DNA of 64,000 bases from Limibacter armeniacum (GTDB lineage: Bacteria; Bacteroidota; Bacteroidia; Cytophagales; Flammeovirgaceae), in the NCBI RefSeq assembly GCF_036880985.1, contig NZ_JBAJNO010000008.1, positions 558,001 through 622,000 of the forward strand. Direction: 5' to 3'. The translations under genes were made by a program, and so were the position numbers. The stretch's first letter is position 1. Each line of letters begins with the position of its first letter. Of the stretch, positions 25,005 to 34,158 are shown piece by piece. The notes under the pieces are model-generated. The model ran no database searches and was not told the origin of the DNA. It was given only the letters and a program-made list of their open reading frames with translations.

Positions 25005-26726
25005 CTAGAATGAATAGCTTGCGCCAGCCATAAACTGTATACCTCTCGCTTTATAGTTTAAGTAACGTTCGTAATTCTGACCAAACAGGTTCTGCAATTG
25101 CAGGAATGCGCCCAAGTGATCAGTAATGCTATAGTCCGCATGCAGACTAAGGTCAAAAATTGGTTTTAGTTTGGTGGTGGTTTCCTGTACAATGCCAAAC
25201 TCATCAGGCTCAAATGCTTTGGCTTTGATGCCTCCATAATGGATCAAGTTGGTACCAAGGGTCAATTTTTCAAGATATTGATAATTAACCGAAAGCTTAT
25301 TGATCATTGTAGGACGGTGCCAAGGTTCCTGAAGTTCGTCACTTACGCTGTAGGCGTTGAGTTGAGAACTTAAAGATGCTGTCAGCTCTCTAAAACGGGC
25401 TGAGCCTTCCAATCCGATATGGAAATTTCCAGTCGTTTCATCATTGTAAACTACATCAAATCTCGAAACATCTTCCCAATTATTTACAAAAAATCCTAGA
25501 TTTTTTATAAGCGCATAACCGGCACTACCTCTTACCGAAACGTTACTGATCGGAATAAAGTCGAAACCTGCTGTCAGGTCTACCAGTTTGTCTGCATGAA
25601 CCAATTGCTGAAGTTGTCCAATATAAGGGTTTTCCTCATTGAGAGAGCGTAATGTAACCCTTTCAAGGTTTCCTTCTATATCTACAAATGCACCGAGTTT
25701 ACCCTCGTCAATGTTGTAGTAAGCATGCAAATTCGGGTAAATGTAGATATTCTTGTCAAGTTCTGTACTATCTGAACTGTAGGCAAAGCGTACGCCAACC
25801 GAATAAGTGAACGCATCAGCCTTGCCGTTAAATGAAGGTGACACATATAGGATATTACGGCTGTTTTTCAGCTCCACACTTTGTTCATTTTCAGTAAGGG
25901 ACTGCTTAGCCTGATTGAGTACTGCTCCTACGTCCAATGACAGGCTGTTGTCTTTATTCAACTTATATTTGCCTGTAGCACTTAGCTCAAAGTTGTATTC
26001 TGTCGCGTCGAAGTTATCAGAGAAGATATAACCATCAAGCCTTGGCGTAACTTCAAAATCATTTCTGCTTCTGACAATATTATAGGCACCGCCAAATGTC
26101 AGCAAGTTGGTCATTTTGCGAATATCATCCTTATTGACTTCTTCTACAGGCTCATCGAAGCCGTAGTAGTGAACCACTCTGCGGGTATGTCCTATGTATG
26201 CAGAAATCTTATCAGACCCTTGATAGACTGTACCAAACAAATCTAGCTGGTTCAAACTGGAAGCTGACAAGTCTTTGTATACCGCACCTTCACCTGAAGA
26301 GAGGTGCTTGAAGCGAACCCCATAATCCATTCGGTCATTCTGACGTGAATTGAAAAAACCTTCAAGGTATGGCGTGATGTAATTACCAAATCCTGCTTTT
26401 AAATAGTTGCCATAAAGGTTCTCCGCTTTCTGGTGATGAATTCGTGCAGGATTTATTGGCGGATTCATTTCCGGAAGGTCATAGTTCAATAGCTTCAGGT
26501 CATAGCTGATAGGCTTGTCTGAACGTTCACGGACAGTCTTGTCCATCTTGTCAAAGTATCGGTTTGCCAAAGGAAGTGCCAACTGGCGGTCTTTCTGAAT
26601 GACCACTTCAGCATCAGAAATATCTCCGTCATTAGTCCCATATTCTTCCTGAGCTTGAACCCATAGCGGGCTTGCTACTAGAAAGGAGATAAAAAGGCTT
26701 TTTATAAATCTATTGGTGTTCATCAT
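25005..26726 (-). CDS. Outer-membrane beta-barrel protein (TonB-receptor-like)
   Basis: 573 residues. A signal peptide ends near WVQAQ. A region of about 90 residues precedes a long series of amphipathic beta-strands, and the chain ends LNYKARGIQFMAGASYSF with the C-terminal Phe. The last strands (FLQLQNLFGQNYERYLNYKARG) look like those of TonB-dependent receptors, but no plug domain or TonB box is evident, so it may be a plugless barrel. It sits between the TPR protein and the HU-SPOR/ExbB genes, in the order I know from other Bacteroidota, which suggests an envelope complex energised or organised by the TonB motor. Confidence 0.78.
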   Translation of the reverse strand: MMNTNRFIKSLFISFLVASPLWVQAQEEYGTNDGDISDAEVVIQKDRQLALPLANRYFDKMDKTVRERSDKPISYDLKLLNYDLPEMNPPINPARIHHQKAENLYGNYLKAGFGNYITPYLEGFFNSRQNDRMDYGVRFKHLSSGEGAVYKDLSASSLNQLDLFGTVYQGSDKISAYIGHTRRVVHYYGFDEPVEEVNKDDIRKMTNLLTFGGAYNIVRSRNDFEVTPRLDGYIFSDNFDATEYNFELSATGKYKLNKDNSLSLDVGAVLNQAKQSLTENEQSVELKNSRNILYVSPSFNGKADAFTYSVGVRFAYSSDSTELDKNIYIYPNLHAYYNIDEGKLGAFVDIEGNLERVTLRSLNEENPYIGQLQQLVHADKLVDLTAGFDFIPISNVSVRGSAGYALIKNLGFFVNNWEDVSRFDVVYNDETTGNFHIGLEGSARFRELTASLSSQLNAYSVSDELQEPWHRPTMINKLSVNYQYLEKLTLGTNLIHYGGIKAKAFEPDEFGIVQETTTKLKPIFDLSLHADYSITDHLGAFLQLQNLFGQNYERYLNYKARGIQFMAGASYSF

Positions 26727-26800
26727 TTACTATGCTCGAATTAGGTGTTGAGTAGGGGAGGTCATCAGGAGATTCCTCCCTCCATGTTGGTTACAGTTGC

Positions 26801-29800
26801 TTACTTCTTGTTTGCAGGCTTAGCATTGTCTTCGGCTACCTGTTTTTCAGGTTTTGCAGTGGATACCGATTTGGTGGAATCCTTTGCAGCTTCGGCCGCC
26901 TCTTCCGCTTCATCTGCCTCAATTTGGTTTAGCAGTTCCTGCGCCTTTTTCTTGTGGTAGTCACTTTCACTGTTTTCGATTACAGACTTCAGCGTAGCTT
27001 TCGCTTGGAAAGTATTGTCTTCGTCGTAATAGTTTTCAGCGATCAGGATATAAGCTTCATAAACCCAAGTACTGTAAGAAGCATATTTCTTACGCACATT
27101 AATCAGTTCTTGTGTGCTGTTTTTGAGGTCATCTTTGAGCCTTAGTGACAGACCAATCAAGTATTGTGCTTCAGCACCATATTTACTGTCTGACTTAGTG
27201 GTGATGTTGTTCAGCTCCACTATCGCAGCATCGTATTTTTTCTGCTTTACAAGAATTTTACCCCTGTAGAGTTCAGCCTCTAATTGGTAGCGTCTCATCT
27301 TGTCACTGATGATCTTGTCTACATAGGTTTTGGATGCAGCCCAGTCATTCAGCATAAAGTATGAACGCATCAGTCCGGCATATGCCAGTTCTGTATACAG
27401 GGACTTGTTACTGATTCTTTTCAGTTCCATAAATGCATTGGATGCTTCCGCATAATGTCCAAGTGCATAATGAGCATCGGCAATACGTCTTACGGCGTTA
27501 GGTCTTAGCTCATTTCCTTCAACCCCTTCAAATGCCTTGATGGATTCTTCCATTCTACCAAGAGACTTATAGCAGTTACCCAATGTCAGGTAAGCATCAT
27601 CCCTGATTTCTCCTTTTGGAGCCTGTTTGATAAAACGTTCCAATGCAATGATTGCATCCGCATACTGCCCGTCCAAAAACAGTTTTTTGGCATTGTCATA
27701 ATCCACTTTTAGCAGTGCTGTACTTTCAGGGTTTTCCTTTTCGTATCGGGCACGGTAAGTGGCAAGATCCTTTACAGGAGTTCCTTGGTTAGAGATTTCA
27801 GTCAAGGTCTGAATAGCACTTTTGGCATATTCAGAAGTCATGGATGTATCCAGTATTTTCTTGTAGTCATCAATTGCCATTTCTGGAGAACCCATATTCT
27901 TGAAAGCCAAGGCTCTTTCAGCATAAGTAGGCAATAGCAACTGACTGTTCTTGTGGTCATCAATCAGCTTGCTGAAGAATTGGATCGCTTGTCTCCAGCG
28001 TGCATTTTCAGCATAGATATTACCCAATTGGTAGAGTGCTTTGTCCCTGTGAGAGGAAGTCGGAAAGTTTTTTACGAGCATTTCCAATTGTTCTACAGCT
28101 TCATTGCTTCTACCATATGCACGGTAGGTATTACCTTTCTGGTACATGATGTAGTCCAGCGACTTATTGTCTGGACTGGTACTTACAGCGAGGTCATAGT
28201 TACGCAATGCTTGCTGGAAGTCTTTGTTGATATATTGGCAGTCAGCCAATCGGACATGTGCATCAGCTTTGCGCTCACGGTTTTGGTCACGTCCACTGCT
28301 TAGGTAACTACTGAAAGCATCAGCAGCTTTACTGTATTCTTTGCTATTATAAAGCGCATAACCAGTTCCGTACTGAGCACGTGCGTATTCAGTTGCATTT
28401 GGCTCTACTTGTTTGTAGCTAGCCAATGCTTGTGGATATTTGCGCCCATATGAATAGATTTCACCTTGCCAGAAATAAGCAGAGTTTTTCAGTTTGCTGT
28501 CATATGGGTATAGCAAAGATTGATTCAGCATATTGACCGCTTCTTCAAACTTACCGTCATTGTAATTCTCGACCCCCTTATTGAAGGCAATCTCCTGATA
28601 AGCTTCCTTGATCTGCCTGTTTTTGTTGCGGATCTTGTTGAAGTGCATCAGTGCCTTATCATAATCCCCTGTATTTAGGTAAGCCTCTGTTGAGAAGTTG
28701 TAAACATCTTGACCATGTGTGCCATTAGGGAATTTCTCGAAATAAAACTCACTGCCCTGAATGGTGGAAGTATAGTCTGAGGCATCATAACTGACTTTGG
28801 TATAATAAAATGCACCAAGTTCCTGCATGGCAGGGTCATACTCCAGTTTGCGACACTTGTCAAATGCTGCAATAGCCAATTCCTTACGGTTAAGCTTGAT
28901 ATAGCTAATACCCAAATGGTAAGCAGATACCTGAGCCAATGTGTCAGCACCATCAGCAGCCTTGCTAAGGTACGCTACACTCATGGCTGGTTTGTCTGTC
29001 TTGAAAAGGGAGTAACCCATACGGTAGTGTACATCCCTTGCTGCAGCCTTATTGTTTTTGATGTATTCACCAAAATACTTTTGTGCTTGCTCGTAGTCTT
29101 TCTTTTGGAAATAAGATTCTCCTGCAAACAGCTTAAGGTCTGACGGAACAGCTTCCCTTCTTTTCTCAAGGTCGGCTACAAAACTGATGACTTGGTCATA
29201 TTTCCCTTGCTGGTAGTATATGCCAGGTATCATCACATAAGTTTCGGGTCTGATATCAGGGTCTTGTGAAGCCTTGTTTAGGTCTTCAAAGGCTTCTTTC
29301 AGGTTGCCATTGCGGTAGTTAATATAACCTGCATAATAGCTGGCCTTATAGGCATAAGCATGAACCCCTTTTTTCAGGAAACTGAATATTTTACCAGCTT
29401 CGTCGTACTGCTCAACGGCGAAGTACGAATAAGCCAACTGGTAAGCCTTTTCCATATTGGCAGGGTCCTCCATATCCATATTGCGGAGGTTCTTGCGGAA
29501 ATACTTGACCGCTTTTTTATAGTCACCTCTTGAATAGTAATAAGAGCCTATATCAGTGTAAGCACGAAGAGAAAGGCTATGGTTAGGGTATTTCTCAATC
29601 AGCTCAGACATTTCCTGCTCAAACTCAGGGTGGTCTAGCTCAAGGTCACAGACACCAAGGTAGTATTGTGCCTGAACACTACGCTCACTTTGCTCATCTT
29701 TGGAAAGGTACTCTGAAAACAGCCGTCTTGCGGCTGAGTATTTTTGTTTTTGATAAAGGTCTAAGGCGTTTTCAAAAAGGTTTAAATTGTCGGTTTGAGA

Positions 29801-29872
29801 TACATGGTCCTGTCCAAGCGCACTGAAGGACAGACCTGCACACATGACTAGCGTACTAAGACGTTTCAGCAT
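26801..29872 (-). CDS. Periplasmic TPR-repeat protein, 1023 aa
   Basis: Signal peptide (about 1-20, ending ALGQ), then some twenty tetratricopeptide-type repeats along the whole length (for example ADCQYINKDFQQALRNYDLA and YADAIIALERFIKQAPKGEI), ending in a short Lys/Glu/Ala-rich tail (about 980-1023). TPR arrays are protein-binding scaffolds; with an export signal it acts in the periplasm or at the outer membrane. It is the first gene of the minus-strand run leading through the barrel protein to the TonB motor, so it may assemble that complex. Family role is inference from gene order. Confidence 0.85.
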   Translation of the reverse strand: MLKRLSTLVMCAGLSFSALGQDHVSQTDNLNLFENALDLYQKQKYSAARRLFSEYLSKDEQSERSVQAQYYLGVCDLELDHPEFEQEMSELIEKYPNHSLSLRAYTDIGSYYYSRGDYKKAVKYFRKNLRNMDMEDPANMEKAYQLAYSYFAVEQYDEAGKIFSFLKKGVHAYAYKASYYAGYINYRNGNLKEAFEDLNKASQDPDIRPETYVMIPGIYYQQGKYDQVISFVADLEKRREAVPSDLKLFAGESYFQKKDYEQAQKYFGEYIKNNKAAARDVHYRMGYSLFKTDKPAMSVAYLSKAADGADTLAQVSAYHLGISYIKLNRKELAIAAFDKCRKLEYDPAMQELGAFYYTKVSYDASDYTSTIQGSEFYFEKFPNGTHGQDVYNFSTEAYLNTGDYDKALMHFNKIRNKNRQIKEAYQEIAFNKGVENYNDGKFEEAVNMLNQSLLYPYDSKLKNSAYFWQGEIYSYGRKYPQALASYKQVEPNATEYARAQYGTGYALYNSKEYSKAADAFSSYLSSGRDQNRERKADAHVRLADCQYINKDFQQALRNYDLAVSTSPDNKSLDYIMYQKGNTYRAYGRSNEAVEQLEMLVKNFPTSSHRDKALYQLGNIYAENARWRQAIQFFSKLIDDHKNSQLLLPTYAERALAFKNMGSPEMAIDDYKKILDTSMTSEYAKSAIQTLTEISNQGTPVKDLATYRARYEKENPESTALLKVDYDNAKKLFLDGQYADAIIALERFIKQAPKGEIRDDAYLTLGNCYKSLGRMEESIKAFEGVEGNELRPNAVRRIADAHYALGHYAEASNAFMELKRISNKSLYTELAYAGLMRSYFMLNDWAASKTYVDKIISDKMRRYQLEAELYRGKILVKQKKYDAAIVELNNITTKSDSKYGAEAQYLIGLSLRLKDDLKNSTQELINVRKKYASYSTWVYEAYILIAENYYDEDNTFQAKATLKSVIENSESDYHKKKAQELLNQIEADEAEEAAEAAKDSTKSVSTAKPEKQVAEDNAKPANKK

Positions 29873-30454
29873 ATTGTATATATAAGTAAAGCGTGATAAT
29901 CAGTGAAAAATGTTGAAAACAGTTGATGACCTTACATTGGCAATTTTTATTCCTGCTCTTGTATATTGGTCATATTTTTTTGAAAAAATAACATACAGTA
30001 GAATTCAAAAGTCTTTTCGTTTGCTTATCCTCTTAACACGAAGCACTCTGTAATGTTATATTCTCTTTGATTTAAGTGATCCCTTGCTATTCTATGTTTA
30101 CGCCAAATAAATGTTGGAGACGTCATATTAAGCGTTGGGGCGTTTATTTATTGACAATCGAAAATAGTAATTTTCCATTTTTATATTAAATAATCCCTCG
30201 ACTTTGTTGAAACGTTACGACTGATTTTTCTAGAAGGTTACAGGTACCATTGCTTGCGATATGTATCAAGATGAAATATTCCTGCAATCAGACTTTGTGA
30301 ATGTAAAAGACCTAGGGTATCCAATCCACGGATGGATATAGGGTTGATTGAATAATCAATAGGATTCTTCTGATAAAATAGAGGAATTTATATATTGTAA
30401 CTAACAATGTTATTTATTGGCTTTAAGTCAATTGTTTTCAAACTAACAAACACA
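29873..30454. other. Divergent intergenic region without genes
   Basis: About 580 bp, AT-rich, between the divergent TPR and kinase genes. I see no credible reading frame. Small inverted repeats occur at 30318-30338 (TATCCA...TGGATA) and 30347-30360 (ATTGA-ATAA-TCAAT). The TGTCYAC direct repeat seen downstream of the response regulator is absent here. Confidence 0.5.
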
Positions 30455-32917
30455 ATGAGGGCAACATCCATTCTCTCGATCTTTTTACTATGCCTGTATA
30501 GTCAGGTACTTTTAGGACAAGAGAAAACACACCTGACACCTGATGACCCTGCCATCCATAGAATTGATGCGCTGAACAATCATCATAATAGACAATCCTT
30601 GGCAGTACTAGACTCCTTGGGTGAGGTTTATCAAAACCCATCTGCTCCTGAGCTTGCTTTACTGCTGGAAAAGCGTGCACAGTTTTATGAGCGCATTTAT
30701 GTGCTTGATTCTGCCATTCTCTACTTCAGTGAAGCAGTGCTGTTACATCCAAAGATTTCAGACAAAAGAGGGTTAAAAACCTTGGGGTTATGCTATAACG
30801 GCTTGGGGCATTGTTATTGGAAATCCGGTGACAATCAAAAAGGATTAGACTATTACCGAAAAAGCAATGAGGTCTATGAGGAAATAGGTTTTGAGCAGGG
30901 ACTCGCCTACAACTATCAGGATATGGGGCTGATTTACCGTGAAAGAGGGGAATTTGTAGAAGCGATCCGTCATTACAAGCTCAGTATGCATTATGCCAAG
31001 AAAGTGGATGACAAGATGGGACTCGCCATCAACCTAAAGAATATGGGTAACATCAAAAAGAAGCTTGGACTGGGAAGAGAAGCACTCGAAAATTTTATAG
31101 AAGCGACAGCGGTTTTTGAAGCAGATAGCAGCATGGTGAAACAGCGCTACTACTTTACTTTTCTGGGAGAAAAGGCGCTGTTGTATCAAGAACTGAATGA
31201 ATATGAGCAGGCAGAAAAGAATTACCTGAAAGCACTGAAGCTGGCAAAGGAAAGAAATGACCAATATTGGCATGCTACAATCCTGAGGAATTTGGGAAGT
31301 ATGTATCTGAAACAGGATAAGCTGGAGCAGGCAGCCGATTGTTTCAATCAGGTAAGGGAACAGCTTGAAAATGGACAGTATAAAATGTCTACGATCTTTT
31401 TGTTCAAGAAGCTATCAAATTACCACAACATGTTGCATCATCAGGATAGTGCGATGTTCTTTATGGACAAGGCGGTGGTTTTGGCTGAGGGGGCTGACTC
31501 AAAAGAACATTTGATGGAAGTCTATAGGGAGAAGATGTACCTACTAGGTGAGTACAAGTATTGGGACAAGGCAATTGCTTTAGGTTTGAAGGTGTTGAAG
31601 TACGAAGAAGAACATCACGAATTGGGGCAGATGGCTGACACGGAAAGGAATTTGGCTAAATTCTATCAGGAGGGGAAGAAGGATTACAAAAAAGCAACAG
31701 AATATTACGGGCGTTATGCTATTCATAGGGATAGCTTGGACAAGGTGAACGAAGCCAATGACTTGATTAAGGCGGAGATCAAAGCTGAATACCAGATCGA
31801 GAAGAACAATATAGAACAGGAAAACCAACGGGAGCAGTTGATGCTCAAAAATGAGATTGAACAGGAGAAGTTGATGAAGACGACTGCACTGATAGTTTTA
31901 CTCATGTTGACAGCCGGATTTGTGGTGGTATGGAGGTACTATCAGCAGAAGAAAAGAGCCAATGAATTGATAGCGGCACAGAAAGAGGAGTTACAGGTAC
32001 AGCACGAACAGTTGGAAGAGCTCCTCAATTTCAAGGAAAATATGACCAGTATGATCGTGCATGACCTGAAAAACCCACTCAGTACCATCATTAATGTCTC
32101 CCGAAAAAAAGAAGCTGACCTAGTACGGATACAACAGGAAGGTAAACGTATGCTGAACCTTGTGATGAATATCTTGGATGTCCGCAAGTTTGAGGAAGCA
32201 ACAATGTTGCTGAAGAAAGAAATCTACTCACTCAACTCGCTACTGGAAGAAGCAAAAGTACAGGTTAAGTTGCTGCAAAAGGATAAATCAATTGCCATGC
32301 ACCTACCAGCAATGAGGCTTCAGGTTGAGGTCGATGTATATATGATGGAACGGGTATTTGTCAACCTGTTGACCAATGCGATCAAGTATTCACCTTTAGG
32401 TGGAAGTATTCACATTAGATGTGAGCAAGTAGAAGAGAACTGGGTAAAACTCAGTTTTGTGGATGAAGGAGTAGGTATTCCGAAAGAAGTACAGCAGCAA
32501 GTGTTTGAACCTTACCTTCAGGGAGTTGGAGAGAAGGTCAACTCTTCTACTGGGTTGGGCTTAAGTTATTGCAAATATACAGTGGAAGCACATGGGGGCG
32601 AGATTGGTATTGTATCTGAGGAAGGAAAAGGAACGGAAGTATATTTAACATTACCGTTAGTTGAAATTCAGAAAGGAGAGGTAGGATTGCAGCAAGAAGA
32701 TAACCTGTTGCCAATTAATGAGGAAGAACAGGCTGTATTGGCACCGATCAGGAAACAGCTGAAGCAAGTTACTGCCACTGAGTATTCTGAGGTGGCAACC
32801 ATTTTGAAGCAGCTGGACAAGGAAATACTTTCAGAACAGATGCTTGCTTGGATGGAAGCCATAGAGACTGCCAGTCTAACCGGAGACCAACAACGGTATG
32901 AGCAGCTTATAAGCTAA
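30455..32917 (+). CDS. TPR sensor histidine kinase 1
   Basis: 820 residues from the ATG at 30455; the frame opens at 30407, but the signal peptide (MRATSILSIFLLCLYSQ...GQ) starts here. The periplasmic part holds about seven TPR units (GLGHCYWKSGDNQKGLDYYRK, DMGLIYRERGEFVEAIRHY). A membrane helix lies at about 477-497. A short coiled coil precedes the HisKA domain with phospho-acceptor His536 in HDLKNPLST. The ATPase has the N box (NLLTNAIKYSPLGG), G1 (DEGVGIP) and G2 (GLGLSYCKY). A tail of about 75 residues after the ATPase is conserved in all three kinases of this locus. It lies 28 bp upstream of its regulator. The signal sensed is unknown. Confidence 0.93.
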   Translation: MRATSILSIFLLCLYSQVLLGQEKTHLTPDDPAIHRIDALNNHHNRQSLAVLDSLGEVYQNPSAPELALLLEKRAQFYERIYVLDSAILYFSEAVLLHPKISDKRGLKTLGLCYNGLGHCYWKSGDNQKGLDYYRKSNEVYEEIGFEQGLAYNYQDMGLIYRERGEFVEAIRHYKLSMHYAKKVDDKMGLAINLKNMGNIKKKLGLGREALENFIEATAVFEADSSMVKQRYYFTFLGEKALLYQELNEYEQAEKNYLKALKLAKERNDQYWHATILRNLGSMYLKQDKLEQAADCFNQVREQLENGQYKMSTIFLFKKLSNYHNMLHHQDSAMFFMDKAVVLAEGADSKEHLMEVYREKMYLLGEYKYWDKAIALGLKVLKYEEEHHELGQMADTERNLAKFYQEGKKDYKKATEYYGRYAIHRDSLDKVNEANDLIKAEIKAEYQIEKNNIEQENQREQLMLKNEIEQEKLMKTTALIVLLMLTAGFVVVWRYYQQKKRANELIAAQKEELQVQHEQLEELLNFKENMTSMIVHDLKNPLSTIINVSRKKEADLVRIQQEGKRMLNLVMNILDVRKFEEATMLLKKEIYSLNSLLEEAKVQVKLLQKDKSIAMHLPAMRLQVEVDVYMMERVFVNLLTNAIKYSPLGGSIHIRCEQVEENWVKLSFVDEGVGIPKEVQQQVFEPYLQGVGEKVNSSTGLGLSYCKYTVEAHGGEIGIVSEEGKGTEVYLTLPLVEIQKGEVGLQQEDNLLPINEEEQAVLAPIRKQLKQVTATEYSEVATILKQLDKEILSEQMLAWMEAIETASLTGDQQRYEQLIS

Positions 32918-32945
32918 ACTAACGGACATTAAAATTTGGGCTAAA

Positions 32946-33806
32946 ATGACAAGGACTGTTTTAATTGTAGATGATGAATTGGCTAATATTAAGCTGATAG
33001 CCAACTACCTGATGGAGCAGGAAGGTAGCTTCAAGGTATTGACCTCACTGGATCCTGAGAAGGGATTTAAGGTGGCACAGACGTACCTTCCAGACCTAAT
33101 CATATTGGATTGGGAAATGCCTAAGCTGAGTGGGATTACAGTGCTGAAAATGTTGAAACAACATCCGAATACAAAACAGATTCCCATCATCATAGCAACA
33201 GGAAAGATGACTTCTTCAGAGAATTTGGCAACTGCCCTAAATGCTGGAGCAGAAGACTACATTCGGAAGCCTTTGGATACTGTAGAACTGGAAGCAAGAA
33301 TGCAAACAGTGTTTCGGTTAAGTGACCAATACAGGCAGATGGAAGAGATGCTGAAAGAAGAGGTGGAACTGAAAAACCGTAAGCTGGCTACCGCTACTCT
33401 GTATACCTCGCAGAGGAACCAAATGATGAGTGGAGTGATGAACCAGATTGAAAATATACTTTCAGGGAAAACTACTTTAGAGAAAATGAGTATGGACCTC
33501 GTAAACTTGAAAAAGGAGATGGGAGGTTTTTTGGAGCATGATGAGAGTTGGGATACTTATAAAATCCATTTTGAAGAGGTACATCCACAGTTTTTTGAAA
33601 GACTGAAAGAGGCTGAGCCTACTCTGACTCAAAATGACCTAAAGCTTTGTGCCTATTTGTGTATTGGTTTGCATAACAAGGAGATCGCTCATATGTGTAA
33701 TATTTCCTATGAAGGCATTAAAAAATCACTGTACAGGTTGAAAAAGAAATTGCAGTTGGGTGAGGAGGATGACCTTAGAGTCTATATCAAAACGGCTTTT
33801 GCCTAG
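32946..33806 (+). CDS. Response regulator 1 (receiver + HTH)
   Basis: 286 residues. Receiver domain at about 1-125 with acidic pocket Asp9-Asp10, phospho-acceptor Asp55 (LIILDWEMP) and Lys in RKPLD. A helical linker (about 125-215) leads to a C-terminal helix-turn-helix (LTQNDLKLCAYLCIGLHNKEIAHMCNISYEGIKKSLYRLKKKL), similar to LuxR/sigma-region-4 types used by TPR-linked regulators in Bacteroidota. It is encoded just after kinase 1, so the two should form a pair. The repeat TGTCYAC-N4-TGTCYAC downstream of this gene is a plausible target. Confidence 0.93.
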   Translation: MTRTVLIVDDELANIKLIANYLMEQEGSFKVLTSLDPEKGFKVAQTYLPDLIILDWEMPKLSGITVLKMLKQHPNTKQIPIIIATGKMTSSENLATALNAGAEDYIRKPLDTVELEARMQTVFRLSDQYRQMEEMLKEEVELKNRKLATATLYTSQRNQMMSGVMNQIENILSGKTTLEKMSMDLVNLKKEMGGFLEHDESWDTYKIHFEEVHPQFFERLKEAEPTLTQNDLKLCAYLCIGLHNKEIAHMCNISYEGIKKSLYRLKKKLQLGEEDDLRVYIKTAFA

Positions 33807-33832
33807 TTTTTTTCAAAAGTTTTTTATGAGGC

Positions 33833-33890
33833 TGTCCACCCTTTGTCTACCCATAAAATTAGGGAGACGAGAGGAATGCAGCTACTTTTG
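33833..33890 (+). promoter_or_regulatory. Direct-repeat promoter of small RNA 1
   Basis: TGTCCAC (33833-33839) and TGTCTAC (33844-33850) repeat in the same direction at an 11-bp period, about one helical turn. Exactly 32 nt later comes the -7 box TACTTTTG (33883-33890). The same arrangement recurs at 34067-34124 and 53909-53966. There is no good -33 box, as expected for an activator-dependent promoter. Confidence 0.7.
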
Positions 33891-33895
33891 TATCG

Positions 33896-34036
33896 TTGTC
33901 ATTTTTACTCATTCTGGTAACTAGTTAACCCAAACTTCTGCAATTAGCTAATACTTTAATAACCTAATATTTCATAGAGTTTAGCTGAAAATCATAATTC
34001 TCAAGGCGCAGCGGACACGTTGCGCCTTTACTTTTT
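33896..34036 (+). ncRNA. Putative small RNA 1 (paralogue of 53972-54100)
   Basis: A promoter (33833-33890) and an intrinsic terminator (AAGGCGCA-g-CG / CG-t-TGCGCCTT at 34003-34028, then T-rich) frame about 140 nt without an ATG. Blocks conserved with the segment after response regulator 2, in order, are GTTGTCATTT, ACTCATTCT, TTAACCCA, ATTTCATAG and GTTTAGCT followed by AAAA. Ends are estimated from the -7 box and hairpin. Confidence 0.6.
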
Positions 34037-34066
34037 CCAATGGTCTTGGAAATAGGGCTTCGGGAA

Positions 34067-34124
34067 TGTCCACATTTTGTCCACCATCAATTCTTAACAG
34101 TAGCATTCGGGGTACGTACTTTTG
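34067..34124 (+). promoter_or_regulatory. Direct-repeat promoter of the giant T9SS gene
   Basis: TGTCCAC at 34067-34073 and again at 34078-34084 (11-bp period), then the -7 box TACTTTTG at 34117-34124, again 32 nt after the second repeat. The giant gene starts 34 bp downstream of the -7 box. Confidence 0.7.
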
Positions 34125-34158
34125 TAACAAAGTATTCTTTCATTTTTCTATCAAGAAA

